64,000 nucleotides of DNA from Kribbella italica (GCF_014205135.1 NZ_JACHMY010000001.1:7502001-7566000), one strand, 5' to 3'. Counted from the first letter of the stretch, positions 34,022 through 44,872 are shown. A program made the numbers and translations. Notes: generated by a model from the letters alone, not told the origin.

Positions 34022-36178
34022 CTACGGGGTGTCGGCCTGGCGGCGCCTGCCGCGGGTCGCGATCAGGCGTTCCTGCAGGTCACGCAACGGCTCGCCGTCC
34101 GGACCGGTGAGCCGGGCCTGCCAGGTGTCGTCGGGCTGCAGCCACCACGAGCCGGTCCGCTCGTCGAAGCCGAGGTCGAACAGCTCGCGCAGCTCGGTGA
34201 TCTGGTCCTGCTGCTTGAGCTGGACCAGCACCTCGACCCGGCGGTCCAGGTTGCGGTGCATCAGGTCGGCCGAGCCGATCCACACCTCGGACTCGCCGCC
34301 GTTGTCGAACCAGAAGACCCGGCTGTGCTCCAGGAACCGGCCGAGGATGCTGCGGACGCGGATGTTGTCCGACAGCCCCGGTACGCCGGGACGGATGGTG
34401 CAGATGCCGCGGATCCACAGGTCGACCGGGACACCGGCTTGCGACGCACGGTACAGGGCGTCGCACAGGGCCTCGTCGACCAGGCTGTTCACCTTGATCC
34501 GGACCCGGGCCGGGCGACCGGCCAGGTGGTGCTGGACCTCGCGCTCGATCCGGTCCAGCAGGCCCCGACGTACGGACTGCGGAGCGACCAGCAGCCGGCG
34601 CGAGCCCGTACTGCGGGCGAAGCCGGACAGGTGGTTGAACAGGTGCGCGATGTCCTCGGTGACGACCTTGTCGCTGGTCAGCAGGCCGAGGTCCTCGTAC
34701 ATCCGGGCAGTCTTCGGGTGGTAGTTGCCGGTGCCGATGTGGGCGTAGCGACGCAGGCCGTCCGGCTCGTCGCGGACCACCATCGAGAGCTTGCAGTGCG
34801 TCTTCAGGCCGATCACGCCGTAGACGACGTGGCAGCCGGCATGCTCGAGCTGACGGGCCCACTTGATGTTGGCCTGCTCGTCGAACCGGGCCTGGATCTC
34901 GACCAGGACCAGCACCTGCTTGCCGGCCTCGGCGGCGTCGATCAACGCGTCGACGATCGGCGAGTCACCGCTGGTCCGGTACAGCGTCTGCTTGATCGCG
35001 AGCACGTGCGGGTCGGCCGCGGCCTGCTCGATGAAGCGCTGCACGCTCGTCGAGAAGCTGTCGTACGGGTGGTGGACCAGTACGTCGCGCTGCTTGAGCG
35101 CGTGGAACATGTCGGCCGGGTTGGAGGTCTCGACCTCGGCCAGGTGCGGGTGCGTCGACGGGACGAAGCCGGGGTACTTCAGCTCGGCCCGATCCAGCGA
35201 CGCGATGTCGAACAGGCCGCGCAGGTCCAGCGGACCCGGCACCTCGAACACCTCGGCCTCGGTGACGCCCAGCTCGGACACCAGCAACGCCCGGACCTTC
35301 GGGTCGATCGACTCCTCGACCTCGAGCCGGACCGGCGGGCCGAACCGGCGCCGCAGCAGCTCCTTCTCGAGCGCGGCGAGCAGGTTCTCCGCGTCGTCCT
35401 CCTCGACCTCGAGGTCCTCGTTGCGGGTGACCCGGAAGGTGTGGACCTGGGTCACCTCCATGCCCGGGAACAGCTGGCCGAGGTGCGTGGCGATGACGTC
35501 CTCGAGCGGGACGAACCGGCCCTCGGCGACCTTCACGAACCGGGGCAGCAGCGGCGGCACCTTCACCCGGGCGAAGTGCTCGCCGCCGGAGTCGGGGTTG
35601 CGGACCACGACGGCCAGGTTGAGCGACAGGCCGGAGATGTACGGGAACGGGTGCGACGGGTCGACCGCGAGCGGGGTCAGGACCGGGAAGACCCGGTCCT
35701 TGAAGAACTGGGTCATCGCCTCGCGCTCGGCGTGCTCCAGCTCGTCCCAGCGGAGGATGTCGATACCCTCCTTGACCAGGGCGGGCAGCACGACCTTGCG
35801 CCAGGTCTCGGCCTGCCGGTCCATCAGCTCGCGGCTGCGGCTCAGGCTGCGGTCGAGCACCTCGCGCGGCATCAGGCCGCTGGCGGCTTTGACAGCAACG
35901 CCGGCCGCGATGCGGCGCTTGAGGCCGGCCACGCGGACCATGTAGAACTCGTCCAGGTTGCTGGCGAAGATGGCCAGGAACTTGGCCCGCTCCAGCAACG
36001 GCACGCGGTCGTTCTCGGCCAGCTCGAGCACGCGCTGGTTGAACGCCAGCCAGCTCAGCTCGCGGTCCGAGAACCGGTCCTCGGGAAGGTCGCCGGCCTC
36101 CGTGATGTCGTACGGGGGCTCGACGTCGTACTCCCGGTTGTGCGACGCCAACAAGTCTCCTGCCACGTTGACCAGCAT
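34022..36178 (-). CDS. ppk: polyphosphate kinase
   Basis: The 718-residue enzyme makes polyphosphate from ATP. Visible marks are [17 protein letters not shown] at the N-terminus, [28 protein letters not shown] with the autophosphorylated His at position 461, and [20 protein letters not shown]. The ATG at 36178 has AAAGG five bases upstream; another ATG at 36214 has no good site. One GTTCACC half-site overlaps the ribosome-binding region. It is co-directional with mutT1. Confidence 0.95.
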   Translation of the reverse strand: MLVNVAGDLLASHNREYDVEPPYDITEAGDLPEDRFSDRELSWLAFNQRVLELAENDRVPLLERAKFLAIFASNLDEFYMVRVAGLKRRIAAGVAVKAASGLMPREVLDRSLSRSRELMDRQAETWRKVVLPALVKEGIDILRWDELEHAEREAMTQFFKDRVFPVLTPLAVDPSHPFPYISGLSLNLAVVVRNPDSGGEHFARVKVPPLLPRFVKVAEGRFVPLEDVIATHLGQLFPGMEVTQVHTFRVTRNEDLEVEEDDAENLLAALEKELLRRRFGPPVRLEVEESIDPKVRALLVSELGVTEAEVFEVPGPLDLRGLFDIASLDRAELKYPGFVPSTHPHLAEVETSNPADMFHALKQRDVLVHHPYDSFSTSVQRFIEQAAADPHVLAIKQTLYRTSGDSPIVDALIDAAEAGKQVLVLVEIQARFDEQANIKWARQLEHAGCHVVYGVIGLKTHCKLSMVVRDEPDGLRRYAHIGTGNYHPKTARMYEDLGLLTSDKVVTEDIAHLFNHLSGFARSTGSRRLLVAPQSVRRGLLDRIEREVQHHLAGRPARVRIKVNSLVDEALCDALYRASQAGVPVDLWIRGICTIRPGVPGLSDNIRVRSILGRFLEHSRVFWFDNGGESEVWIGSADLMHRNLDRRVEVLVQLKQQDQITELRELFDLGFDERTGSWWLQPDDTWQARLTGPDGEPLRDLQERLIATRGRRRQADTP

Positions 36179-36265
36179 CCCATCCTTTGGTGAACGGTAG
36201 GTGGCTGGACGCATGTCAGGGTCGTCTCTGCGCGATCTCGCTGATTGTTGCTAGCGTCACGCTTT

Positions 36266-37339
36266 GTGAACCCACGAGTGGACGCGTTGCTGCGGACCGG
36301 ACTGACCGCTGTCCAGAAGGCGGTCCAGGGCCATGCCCTGACCCCGGTCTACGCCCTGCCCCCGGCGGTCCGCCGCCGCCTGGCCGGCGCTCCGATCGAG
36401 ATCGACGGCAACGTTCTCGACCCCGACCTGCAGCTGCTGCTCCGGCTCGAGGCTCTGCTCCCCGGCAGCGGCGGCCTCCCGAAGTCCGTTGCCGCGGCGC
36501 GCGCGGGTCTGTTGCGGGGGACCGCCCTCGTGTCCGGACCACTCCGTGAGGTCCAGCGCGTGACCGAACTCACCGTCCGGGGCGCCGACGGCCAGCTCGG
36601 CGCCCGCCTCTACGTCCCCCGTACGGCGGGCCGCGGGCTCCTCGTCTTCTTCCACGGCGGCGGCTGGGTCGTCGGCGACCTCGACACCCACGACGCGTAC
36701 TGCCGCGACGTCGCGGCCGAGACCGGCGTACGGGTCCTGTCGGTCGACTACCGCCTCGCCCCCGAAGCCCCCGCCCCGGTCGCCGCCGAGGACGCCGTCG
36801 CCGCCTTCAGCTGGGCCATCGAGCACGCCGAAGACCTGGGCGCCGACCCTGCCCTGGTCGCGGTCGGCGGCGACTCCGCGGGCGGCAACCTCGCCGCGGT
36901 CGTCGCCCAGCAGTGCGTCGTACGGGACATCCCTGCCCCGGCGCTGCAGCTCCTCATCTACCCCGCCGTCGACCTCGTCGGCCGCCGCCCGTCCAGAGAT
37001 CTCTTCGGCGAAGGCTTCTTCCTCACCGAGGAAGAGATCCTCTGGTACCGCGAGCACTACACCCCCGACCCGACCCTCCGCCCCGACCCCCGCGTCTCCC
37101 CCCTCTTCGGCCCACTCGAAGGCCTGGCCCCGGCGTACGTCGTCACCGCCGGCTTCGACCCCCTCCGCGACGAAGGCAACGAATACGCCGACGCGCTGAC
37201 CGCCGCGGGCGTCCCCACGACCCACCACCAAGAACCCACCCTCATCCACGGCTTCACCAACATGCTCACCCTGGGCGGCGCCACACGGGCCGCGCAGCTG
37301 CGCATCCACGCTTATGTGAAGTCGGTCCTCAACCCCTAG
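36266..37339 (+). CDS. alpha/beta hydrolase, hormone-sensitive lipase family
   Basis: The 357-residue hydrolase has the oxyanion motif FFHGGGWVVGD, nucleophile GDSAGGN, acid region GFDPLRDEG and catalytic His in LIHGF. It likely cleaves short-chain esters in the cytoplasm. GTG at 36266 is seen right after a TAGCGT -10 (36252), suggesting a leaderless message. It is divergent from ppk. Confidence 0.9.
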   Translation: MNPRVDALLRTGLTAVQKAVQGHALTPVYALPPAVRRRLAGAPIEIDGNVLDPDLQLLLRLEALLPGSGGLPKSVAAARAGLLRGTALVSGPLREVQRVTELTVRGADGQLGARLYVPRTAGRGLLVFFHGGGWVVGDLDTHDAYCRDVAAETGVRVLSVDYRLAPEAPAPVAAEDAVAAFSWAIEHAEDLGADPALVAVGGDSAGGNLAAVVAQQCVVRDIPAPALQLLIYPAVDLVGRRPSRDLFGEGFFLTEEEILWYREHYTPDPTLRPDPRVSPLFGPLEGLAPAYVVTAGFDPLRDEGNEYADALTAAGVPTTHHQEPTLIHGFTNMLTLGGATRAAQLRIHAYVKSVLNP

Positions 37340-37349
37340 CTCCGTGGAG

Positions 37350-37934
37350 TCAGGTGATCTGCATCTCGTACATCACCCAGTTCCCCGCGCTGCTCGAGAA
37401 AGTGAACTCCAGAGTGCCGTCGGCGCTCGTCTGAAGAACCGGGGATGCGGTCGGCGTGAGCCGCTCTTCGTAGATCCCCGACCTGATCGTCGCCGATCCG
37501 CCCAATCGGCCGGACTCGCCGCGATAGATCTCCTTCACGGCGATCAACTTGTCCTTGTAGTCGCCCTTGACGGCGCCGTTCTTCACATTGACCTTGCGGG
37601 TGTAGTCGGCCAGCCCTTGGCATCCAAGGCAACCTTTGTCGCTCGCCGCGAGAAACGGTGCAGGGTCGCCGGTGGCGGACGCGTGGTTCAGCAGGTCTAG
37701 GTAGTGGGCGATGAACGCTTCCCCAGCAGCCAAGCTGGTGCCTGCTGCCGGCGCAGGCCGGGGAGGTGGCGTGCTCAGCGCTGGCTTGCTGGATTTGGGC
37801 GTGGCAGATGAGTCGGTTGAACCGAGCGGTGCGGTGCCCGGTCCGCTTGCCACAGGCCCTCCATGCGAACAGGCGGCGAGAGCCGCGGCCGCGAACGCGA
37901 TGCCAACGGATGCTGCCGCTTTGTTGTGGATCAT
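37350..37934 (-). CDS. DUF6318-like lipoprotein A
   Basis: The 194-residue protein has a lipobox (AAALAAC), a Pro/Ser/Thr linker, then a domain reading GEAFIAHYLDLLNHASATGDPAPFLAASDKGCLGCQG and ending AGNWVMYEMQIT. The CxxC (CLGC) and the final NWVMYEM are shared with the two paralogs in this operon. It begins in the stop of lipoprotein B (ATGA). The function of the family is unknown; the fold looks like the NTF2-like/SnoaL type. Confidence 0.8.
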   Translation of the reverse strand: MIHNKAAASVGIAFAAAALAACSHGGPVASGPGTAPLGSTDSSATPKSSKPALSTPPPRPAPAAGTSLAAGEAFIAHYLDLLNHASATGDPAPFLAASDKGCLGCQGLADYTRKVNVKNGAVKGDYKDKLIAVKEIYRGESGRLGGSATIRSGIYEERLTPTASPVLQTSADGTLEFTFSSSAGNWVMYEMQIT

Positions 37935-38518
37935 CGCTCGACCAATTTCATCTCGTACATGACCCAGTTCGCGCTCCGTGCCGACAGCGCGAACTCACGG
38001 GTGTACGTCGTCGCCTTACTCGTGAACGGCGTGTCTGTCGGCGTCCGGCGGCTCACGTAAAGGCCGACCTGAATCGTCGCCGAGCCGCCCACCCGCCCGC
38101 TCTCGCCCTGGACCAGCTCGGCCACCTCGCCGACCCTCTCGGCGTAGTCGCCCTTCATCAGGCCGTTGGCGCCGTTGGATTTCCTGACGAAGTCCGCGTA
38201 CCCCTTGCAGTTCTCGCAGCCGGGATCGCTTGCGCCCAGCATGGGCGCGGCGTTCCCGGTGGCGGACGCGTAGTTCAAGAGACTGCTGTAGTACCGAACG
38301 AACCCTTCGGCAGCGGCGAGGCTCAGGCCGTTAGCGCTGTCAGGGCGCTCGGGTACAGAAGGTGGGCTCGCGGCCGACGTACTCGAAGGTGTCGGGTTGT
38401 TCCTCGACGGCGCGCCTGTGTTCGCGGAGCCTGCCTCCGGGCCGGCAGTCGAACAGGCCGCAAGAACCGCGGTCAGGAAAGGGACGCAAGCCGCCATCCG
38501 GGTCCGCCGACTGTTCAT
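37931..38518 (-). CDS. DUF6318-like lipoprotein B
   Basis: The 195-residue paralog has a lipobox (LTAVLAAC), a linker, then AAEGFVRYYSSLLNYASATGNAAPMLGASDPGCENCKG with the same CxxC position, and ends SANWVMYEMKLVER. It overlaps the PKD gene upstream and lipoprotein A downstream by a few bases each. The three lipoproteins differ mostly in the linker and surface positions. Confidence 0.8.
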   Translation of the reverse strand: MNSRRTRMAACVPFLTAVLAACSTAGPEAGSANTGAPSRNNPTPSSTSAASPPSVPERPDSANGLSLAAAEGFVRYYSSLLNYASATGNAAPMLGASDPGCENCKGYADFVRKSNGANGLMKGDYAERVGEVAELVQGESGRVGGSATIQVGLYVSRRTPTDTPFTSKATTYTREFALSARSANWVMYEMKLVER

Positions 38519-39420
38519 CAATTCGGCGGATCCACCAGTACCGGCACGGCTTCCTGGATCTGCAGGGGTGTCGCGGGTCCGGTGATCGGGACGGTGCCCG
38601 CGATGTACTGCCACCCGGTCCCGTCGACGTTGAAGCGGGCTGCGTAGTTGGTCGTCAGCGTGATGCCCACCGACCCGCGCTTCAGGTACTTGTGCGTGAT
38701 CTCCTTCGCCGGGTACGGCTTCCCCGGCGACTCGGTCGTCACGGTCGTCCCGTCCCCGAACCGCCACGTGTAACTCATCGGCGTCGCCTCGACCAGAACG
38801 GGGAACCCCAGCAACGTCACCGTCGTGTTCGAGACCTTGGCCTGGTCGGTGTAGACGATCGTGTCCAGATTCACCAAGGTCTTCCCGGCCGGCTGCACCT
38901 TCACCTCCAACCCGGGAAACGCAACGTTCTTGGTCTCTGCCAGCACCTGCTCCCAGGTGACATCCTCCGGCCGAGGCAAATCCCGCCGAACCCCCACCGA
39001 AGGCGTCGGCTGCTCCGGCTCCAACCGCTCGGCTTCCTCACAACGAGCAGGCCCGATCCGCCCACCCCCATCGGCTGCGGGCAACCCGCAGATCCCGATG
39101 TTCAGGCGGAACGGCGTGATGCGTTTCTGCGCGGCCGGCGTACGGATCTTCGACTCTGACTTCTTGGAATCGCTCTTGTTCGAGTCAGGTCTGGGTTCCT
39201 GGCGGTCCTGCTCCTTCTTGCTGAGGGTGACCGTCCCACCGGACTTGATGAGCTTCATCTTGCCTTTGGGCTTCGGCGGCGGCGTTCTGGTCAGTGCCCG
39301 CTCGTCGAGCCCGATCGTCATCGCCTGGTTCGGAGTCGCGGACGTGACCGTCGCGGTCCAGACGGTCCCCGAGAGAACGGTCGCGAACGCCGCTACCGCT
39401 CCGATGGCTTTGACAGTCAT
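38518..39420 (-). CDS. secreted PKD-domain protein
   Basis: The 300-residue protein has a Sec-type signal peptide (about 1-28), a Lys-rich region KPKGKMKLIKSGG and a Ser/Lys/Asp run near 75-90. A four-Cys region follows, then a C-terminal PKD-like domain with SYTWRFGDGTTVTT and ITHKYLKRGSVGITLTT. PKD domains bind proteins or sugars on the outside. It lies between lipoprotein genes with overlapping stops and starts. Confidence 0.75.
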   Translation of the reverse strand: MTVKAIGAVAAFATVLSGTVWTATVTSATPNQAMTIGLDERALTRTPPPKPKGKMKLIKSGGTVTLSKKEQDRQEPRPDSNKSDSKKSESKIRTPAAQKRITPFRLNIGICGLPAADGGGRIGPARCEEAERLEPEQPTPSVGVRRDLPRPEDVTWEQVLAETKNVAFPGLEVKVQPAGKTLVNLDTIVYTDQAKVSNTTVTLLGFPVLVEATPMSYTWRFGDGTTVTTESPGKPYPAKEITHKYLKRGSVGITLTTNYAARFNVDGTGWQYIAGTVPITGPATPLQIQEAVPVLVDPPN

Positions 39421-40022
39421 CCGTCAGCCTCTATTTCGTACATCACCCAAGCGTTGCCGGCCGCGCTGAGTGTGAACTGCCATGTCTCGGTGTGGGCCTT
39501 CTTCTGGACCGGCGAAGCCGACGGGGAGCTTCGCTCGACGTAGTTTCCGGACTGAACAGCCAAGGACCCGCCGATCCTGCCGGACGCGCCTTTGAAGATC
39601 TCCTTGACCTCGACCAATCGGTCGGCGTAGTCGCCGGAAAGACCACCGTTCTTTCCGTTGACCTTGGCGAGATAGTCGGCTGTCCCCTTGCACCCCACGC
39701 AACCCTTGTCGCTGGCAGCCAACAGTGGTGAGGTGTCGCCGGTCGTGTACGCGAAGTTCAGCAAGGCGAGGTAGTGCCCCAGAAACGCCTCGGCAGCAGA
39801 CAACGAGAGGCCCTCAGCCGTCGCAGGACGGTCCGGAGGAGCGCTCGACTGCTCAGACGGACCTGAGGTCGGCGCAGTGCCCTCTGAGGTCATGGATCCA
39901 GTCGGCACGGGCGGAGCTGTCTCAGGGCGCCCCGCCTCGGGGCTGTCGTTCGAGCAGGCTGAGAGGGCAGCGGTCATGCAGATCGCTGTCATGGTGGCAG
40001 CCAGTCTGTTGCGGAATGTCAC
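39417..40022 (-). CDS. DUF6318-like lipoprotein C
   Basis: The 201-residue first member of the operon has a signal TMTAICMTAALSAC, a linker, and AAEAFLGHYLALLNFAYTTGDTSPLLAASDKGCVGCKG, ending AWVMYEIEADG. The GTG at 40022 has GGAGG ten bases upstream; the frame is open further but with no family-like sequence. Its stop overlaps the PKD start (ATGA). Confidence 0.78.
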   Translation of the reverse strand: MTFRNRLAATMTAICMTAALSACSNDSPEAGRPETAPPVPTGSMTSEGTAPTSGPSEQSSAPPDRPATAEGLSLSAAEAFLGHYLALLNFAYTTGDTSPLLAASDKGCVGCKGTADYLAKVNGKNGGLSGDYADRLVEVKEIFKGASGRIGGSLAVQSGNYVERSSPSASPVQKKAHTETWQFTLSAAGNAWVMYEIEADG

Positions 40023-40232
40023 GTTCGTCAGCCCTCCGTAGTCGACTGGTCGATCGTAACTGTCCGTGGGGGACGGGTGCGGTGGCAAAAGCTGCAGCTG
40101 TGGAAAACCGGGTGGGGCCAGGAGCCGCCCGGCTGGGGGGTGAGAGGCTCGGACGGCTCCTGGTTGGTGGTGGGACGGGGGTGGGGCGGGTTTATGACGC
40201 GATGTGAGTGGATGACTTCGGTGTGACACCGT

Positions 40233-41141
40233 TCACAGGGCGTACTGGACGTCCAGGGCGGTCGTGGTGAAGCCGAGGGATTCGTACAGGCGGCGGGCTG
40301 GGGTGTTGGTGCCGTCGACGTACAGGGTGATGGCGTCGAGGGACCGGGTTTCCTGGAGGTGGTGGAGGCCCTGGAGGGTGAGGGCCTTGCCGAGGCCGGA
40401 GCCCTGGTGGGTGGGGGAGACGCCGACGACGTACACCTCGCCCTCGTTGTGCTCGATCTTGGTCCAGTGGAAGCCGGCGACCTCGCCGGTGGTGCGGTCG
40501 ACGGCGAGGAAGAAGCCCTCGGGGTCGAACCAGTCCTGGTGGAAGCGGTCCGTGAGGTCGGCTTGGGTCCAGGCGCCTTGTTCGGGGTGGGAGGCGAAGG
40601 CGGCGGCGTTGACCTTCAGCCAGGCGGCGTCGTCCTGGCCGGGGACGAACGCGCGTACGTCGACGTTGTCCGGCCAGGTGATCTCGGGCAGAGGCGCGCT
40701 CGTACGGCGTAAGAAGTACAGCTCGCGCGTGACCTTCAGGTCGAACAGCGCGGCCAGTTCGTCGGCGCCGGGGAGGCGGCCGTGGGCCCAGACGCGGAGC
40801 TTGTCGCCGCCGTGGTCGATCAGGGTGCGCAGCAGCGCCGTACCGGTTCCTTGGCGGCGGGCCGCCGGGGCGACGACGAGTTCGGCGGATCCGTCGGGGC
40901 CGAGGGCGGCGTAGCCGACCAGGTCGCCGGGGGTGGTGGCCAGGCCGGCGACGTCCAGGGTGCCGGGCTCGCCGGCGTACGCGAGGACGTGCAGGTCGCC
41001 GTGATGCTCGCCGTCGAGGTGGAGCAGCGTCTGTTCGGACAGCGGATTGACGTCGTCGCTCTGCGCGGCCAGGCGAGCGAGTTCGGTGACGGCGGCCGCG
41101 GTGGCCGAGGGCAACGGTGAGGGAACTGCGTCGAGGGTCAC
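40233..41141 (-). CDS. mshD: mycothiol synthase
   Basis: The 302-residue enzyme has two GNAT domains: [21 protein letters not shown] in the first, [27 protein letters not shown] in the second, with the typical ending [20 protein letters not shown]. It acetylates Cys-GlcN-Ins to give mycothiol, the actinobacterial thiol. GTG at 41141 gives the usual length. Confidence 0.95.
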   Translation of the reverse strand: MTLDAVPSPLPSATAAAVTELARLAAQSDDVNPLSEQTLLHLDGEHHGDLHVLAYAGEPGTLDVAGLATTPGDLVGYAALGPDGSAELVVAPAARRQGTGTALLRTLIDHGGDKLRVWAHGRLPGADELAALFDLKVTRELYFLRRTSAPLPEITWPDNVDVRAFVPGQDDAAWLKVNAAAFASHPEQGAWTQADLTDRFHQDWFDPEGFFLAVDRTTGEVAGFHWTKIEHNEGEVYVVGVSPTHQGSGLGKALTLQGLHHLQETRSLDAITLYVDGTNTPARRLYESLGFTTTALDVQYAL

Positions 41142-41167
41142 GTGAATACCGTAAAAGGTCCTACCCA

Positions 41168-41212
41168 GTTCATCGCCAGGTCCTTGGACGGTCCACTCCG
41201 TGTCGGGTAATT
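41168..41212 (+). promoter_or_regulatory. PHO-box-like triple repeat and -10
   Basis: Three 11-bp units lie in register: GTTCATCGCCA (41168), GGTCCTTGGAC (41179) and GGTCCACTCCG (41190). A TAATTT -10 follows at 41207. This fits PhoP control of the secreted 5'-nucleotidase, a classic phosphate-starvation gene. Confidence 0.6.
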
Positions 41213-41258
41213 TCGCGGCACCGCATCCACTGCGGACCGAAACTACAACGGAGTAGAC

Positions 41259-43031
41259 ATGGCCTTCACAGGACGGGACAAGACGTGGTTCAGGGGTCCG
41301 CGGGCGGTTGCCCTGCTGGCTGCCGGTGCCGCGGTGGCACTCGGCTTGGCCACGGGGGGAACCGTGACCCAGGCTGCGCCGGCCAAACCGAAGCCGACGC
41401 ACACCCAGATCAACCTGCTGGCGCTGAACGACTTCCACGGCAACCTCGCGCCCAACCCGGCGACGAGCTCCGGCGGCAACGTCAACGGGACTCCGGCCGG
41501 CGGCGCGGAGTACCTGGCCACCCACCTGGAGAACCTGCGCGCCGCGGCGAAGGCGCAGGGCCAGGAGAGCGTCACGGTCGCCGCGGGTGACCTGATCGGC
41601 GCGTCCCCGCTGCTGTCGGCCGCGTTCCACGACGAGCCGACCATCGAGGCGATGAACGAGATGGGCCTGGACGCCGCCTCGGTCGGCAACCACGAGTTCG
41701 ACGAGGGCTGGCACGAGCTGCTCCGGATGCAGACCGGCGGCTGCCTGAACGACGGCGACGGGCAGAACAACCAGAACTCCTGCCCGGACAAGAAGGCCAA
41801 GTTCAAGGGCGCCGACTTCGACTACCTGTCGGCCAACGTGTTCTTCGAGAACACCCGGCAGACGCTGCTCGACCCGTACACGGTGAAGAAGTTCAAGAAC
41901 GGCCAGAAGGTCGCCTTCATCGGTATGACGCTCGAGGCCACCCCGGACATCGTCACCAAGTCCGGTGTCGAGGGGCTGACGTTCACCGACGAGGTCGAGA
42001 CCGCGAACGCGCTGGTCCCGAAGCTGCGCAGGCAGGGCATCGAGTCGATCGTCGTGCTGCTGCACGAGGGCGGGTTCCCGAGCGACCCGCGCGCGTTCAA
42101 CAGCTGCCCGGGGATCTCCGGCCCGGTCACCGACATCGCCAAGAGCCTCGACCCGGCGATCGACGCGGTCATCTCCGGCCACACCCACACGGCGTACAAC
42201 TGCTCGATCAACGACCCGGCCGGCAAGCCGCGGCTCGTCACCAGCGCGTCGTCGTTCGGCAAGGTCGTCACCCAGGTGCGGCTCAGCATCAACAACGCGA
42301 CCAAGGACGTCGACCGGCTGAACACGCTGGCCAACAACCTGATCGTCACCCAGGACGTGCCGAAGAACCGTGACCTGACCAAGCTGATCACCAAGTACCA
42401 GGGCCTGGTCGCGCCGATCGAGTCCAAGGTGATCGGGCACATCACGACGCCGTCGGTGGTCCGTACGCCGGACGACTCGCAGGAGTCCCCGCTGGGCAAC
42501 CTGATCGCGGACGCGCAGCTGGCCGATCCCTCGACGGTGACCGGCGGCAAGACGCCGGTGGTCGCGTTCATGAACCCGGGCGGGATCCGGGCCGACCTGG
42601 CCTCGACCGGTGGCGCGGTGTCGTTCGGGCAGGCGTTCACAGTGCAGCCGTTCAACAACTACCTGGTCTCGATGGACATGACCGGGACGCAGATCAAGGC
42701 GCTGCTGGAGCAGCAGTTCTCGGGGGCGAACCAGGCCGCGAACAAGGTGCTGCAGGTCGCCGGGATCACCTACACCTACAAGCCGGCCGGTACGCCGGGC
42801 GCGAAGGTGGACGCTGCGACGGTGAAGATCGCCGGTCAGCCGATCGTGGACGGTACGTCGTACCGGATCGTGACGAACAACTTCCTCTCCGACGGTGGCG
42901 ACGGGTTCCCGGCGTTCACCACGGCGACGAACAAGTTCTTCGGCGGGCTCGACATCGACGCGTTCGCGGCGTACCTGGCCGCGCACGACCCGTACACCCC
43001 CGGCCCGACGGACCGGATCAGCATTTCCTGA
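41259..43031 (+). CDS. secreted 5'-nucleotidase / metallophosphatase
   Basis: The 590-residue protein has a signal peptide ending near TQAAP (about 40). The metallophosphatase domain has all metal sites: [34 protein letters not shown] and SGHTHTAY. The C-terminal 5'-nucleotidase domain has [24 protein letters not shown] and [15 protein letters not shown] for base stacking. It would release phosphate from nucleotides outside the cell. ATG at 41259 follows CGGAG. Confidence 0.93.
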   Translation: MAFTGRDKTWFRGPRAVALLAAGAAVALGLATGGTVTQAAPAKPKPTHTQINLLALNDFHGNLAPNPATSSGGNVNGTPAGGAEYLATHLENLRAAAKAQGQESVTVAAGDLIGASPLLSAAFHDEPTIEAMNEMGLDAASVGNHEFDEGWHELLRMQTGGCLNDGDGQNNQNSCPDKKAKFKGADFDYLSANVFFENTRQTLLDPYTVKKFKNGQKVAFIGMTLEATPDIVTKSGVEGLTFTDEVETANALVPKLRRQGIESIVVLLHEGGFPSDPRAFNSCPGISGPVTDIAKSLDPAIDAVISGHTHTAYNCSINDPAGKPRLVTSASSFGKVVTQVRLSINNATKDVDRLNTLANNLIVTQDVPKNRDLTKLITKYQGLVAPIESKVIGHITTPSVVRTPDDSQESPLGNLIADAQLADPSTVTGGKTPVVAFMNPGGIRADLASTGGAVSFGQAFTVQPFNNYLVSMDMTGTQIKALLEQQFSGANQAANKVLQVAGITYTYKPAGTPGAKVDAATVKIAGQPIVDGTSYRIVTNNFLSDGGDGFPAFTTATNKFFGGLDIDAFAAYLAAHDPYTPGPTDRISIS

Positions 43032-43073
43032 CGATGACCGGGCCTGCTGCTGAGTGAGGCCCGGTACGACGGC

Positions 43074-43109
43074 CGCCCGGGTCGCCTTCTGGCGAAGGTG
43101 ATCCGGGCG
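43074..43109 (+). terminator. hairpin after the 5'-nucleotidase
   Basis: Arms from CGCCCGG to CCTTC and GAAGG to CCGGGCG form about 16 pairs with two G-T wobbles and a four-base loop, 43 bases after the stop. Confidence 0.7.
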
Positions 43110-43188
43110 GGTGTGTTCCTGGGCGTTGGCGTACGGCGTGGTGGTGGCTACCCGGCCCTGTCCCGAGTGACGGCGTACAGGGCTCGGG

Positions 43189-43497
43189 TCAGAGGACGAA
43201 CTTGAGGACGACGAAGGCCAGGGCGACGCCCGTTGCGATGGCGGCGCGGCCGGAGCCGATGCCGCGGCGGACACCGGTGGCGAAGACGGCGAGGGTGAGG
43301 GGGACCAGCATCACCAGCAGGGTGATCCCTGCCGCGTGGACGCCGACGTGCTCGCGGCTGCTGAGCAGCAGGCCGAGAGCCAGGGCGAAGGTCAGGCCGA
43401 GCCAGGTGGTCGTCTGGATCGGTCCGTCGGACGGATCGCTGCGATGCGTTGCGTGAGCACCACCACCGCGGCGGTGCGAAGTCGGAGCGTGCGCCAT
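43189..43497 (-). CDS. small membrane protein, 102 residues
   Basis: After a polar N-terminus with many His/Arg residues (1-30) come three hydrophobic stretches ([54 protein letters not shown]). AAAGGTG lies six bases before the ATG. I do not know the family. Confidence 0.65.
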   Translation of the reverse strand: MAHAPTSHRRGGGAHATHRSDPSDGPIQTTTWLGLTFALALGLLLSSREHVGVHAAGITLLVMLVPLTLAVFATGVRRGIGSGRAAIATGVALAFVVLKFVL

Positions 43498-43996
43498 CGG
43501 TCACCTTTCGTGAACAGACCGAATACGCAAGGTAGCACCCTGGCTACACGCCGGTCCAAGCCTGAACTTGTGCAGGCGGTCGGGGCCAGATCCGTTGCTG
43601 GGGTGGGAAGTAGGTGCCGTGGGGCTGGTGGGGCTGCTGTGGTTTTTGAGGTTGATCGGACGGCTGTGGTGCGGGAGGCCTGGCCCGGCCGGTCACGCCG
43701 CAGGGGCTGAGGCCGCGGCGGCCGGAGAAGAGCTCGAGTGCCGGGCGGCGGGGCGGCGGGGCGGCGGGAGCCGGGAGTCGGGCGGCGGGAGTCGTACGGC
43801 GGGAGTCGGGAGTCGGGCGTCGGAGAACCGTAGCCCGGTGCCGATTGGGCGGAGCCAAGCGACAGTTGCGAGCCGAGGGTGCCAGGAGCCGGGGAGGCGA
43901 CAGGCGGTGGTACGGGTGCCGCTGAGGGCGGGAGCTGGTGGCAGCGGCCGAGAGCCGAGGGAGTCCGGCTTAGCCTGCTAGGCAGGCAGCGAGGGC
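43498..43996. other. gene-free G-rich low-complexity stretch
   Basis: About 500 bp without a convincing gene. At 43755-43830 GGGAGTCGGG and GGGCGGCGGG alternate in a short repeat. Both strands are open in some frames, but the products are low-complexity and unlike real proteins. It separates the small membrane gene from glnR's 3' end. Confidence 0.6.
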
Positions 43997-44710
43997 TCAG
44001 GCTCTGGAGTCGGCGGGTTCGCGGTCTTTGGTGGTGGGTGGGATGACGAAGCGGTAGCCGACGTTGCGGACGGTGCCGATCAGGGACTCGTGCTCGGGGC
44101 CGAGTTTGGCGCGGAGGCGGCGGACGTGGACGTCGACCGTGCGGGTGCCGCCGAAGTAGTCGTAGCCCCAGACCTCCTGGAGCAGCTGCTCGCGGGTGAA
44201 GACGCGGCCGGGGTGCTGGGCCAGGAACTTGAAGAGCTCGAACTCCTTGTACGTGAGGTCGAGCGCGCGCCCGTTCAGCTTCGCCGTGTACGACGCCTCG
44301 TCGATGACGACGTCACCGCTGCGGATCAGCGTCGTTTCGGGGTCCTCGTTGCGGGCCGCGGCCAGGCGGCCGATGACGAGGCGCAGCCGGGCCTCGATCT
44401 CGGCGGGGCCGGCCGTGTCGAGCAGGACGTCGTCGGCACCCCAGTCGGCGTTCACCGCGGTCAGGCCGCCTTCGGTGACGACCAGGAACAGCGGTACGTC
44501 GATGCCGGTGGTCCGGATCAGCCGTGCCACACCGCGGACCGTGACCAGGTCACGACGGGCGTCGAGCAGGACCGCGTCGGCGTCGGGTGCGTCCACCAGC
44601 GCCGCGACCTCGGAGGGAAGGATCCTGATCTGGTGCGGGAGCAGGGCGAGAGAGGGCAGGACCTCGGTGGAGGCCTGCAGCGCGTTCGTCAGCAGCAACA
44701 ACGTGCTCAC
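43997..44710 (-). CDS. glnR: nitrogen response regulator GlnR
   Basis: The 237-residue OmpR-type regulator reads [21 protein letters not shown] at the start and has an almost family-identical C-terminal winged helix: [20 protein letters not shown] and [20 protein letters not shown]. GlnR controls ammonium uptake and glutamine synthetase genes and, unlike most regulators of its class, works without a partner kinase. GTG at 44710. A MoaD-like gene is divergent, as in other actinobacteria. Confidence 0.95.
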   Translation of the reverse strand: MSTLLLLTNALQASTEVLPSLALLPHQIRILPSEVAALVDAPDADAVLLDARRDLVTVRGVARLIRTTGIDVPLFLVVTEGGLTAVNADWGADDVLLDTAGPAEIEARLRLVIGRLAAARNEDPETTLIRSGDVVIDEASYTAKLNGRALDLTYKEFELFKFLAQHPGRVFTREQLLQEVWGYDYFGGTRTVDVHVRRLRAKLGPEHESLIGTVRNVGYRFVIPPTTKDREPADSRA

Positions 44711-44872
44711 GCTGTCTCCTTGTGCGGGTCGGCGGAGCGCGGGTGAGCGATCCGGTCCTGAAGCACGTCAGGCCCCAACGGCGTCATTGCCGGGGGCCCG
44801 AGACACACTGGTGTGGAACAGCAAGCTGACATAATACTCCAGGAACCCTTCGATGAGTGAGGCGTCTCCCAC

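Noticed and set aside
33143-36193. 1016-residue open frame on the plus strand
   Set aside because: It is antisense to mutT1 and ppk, which have full catalytic motifs; long antisense frames are common at this G+C.
40233-43274. 1013-residue frame on the minus strand
   Set aside because: Only the last 302 residues are mycothiol synthase; the rest is antisense to the 5'-nucleotidase.
43568-43981. 137-residue plus-strand frame
   Set aside because: Low-complexity product, start unsupported, and the opposite strand is equally open.
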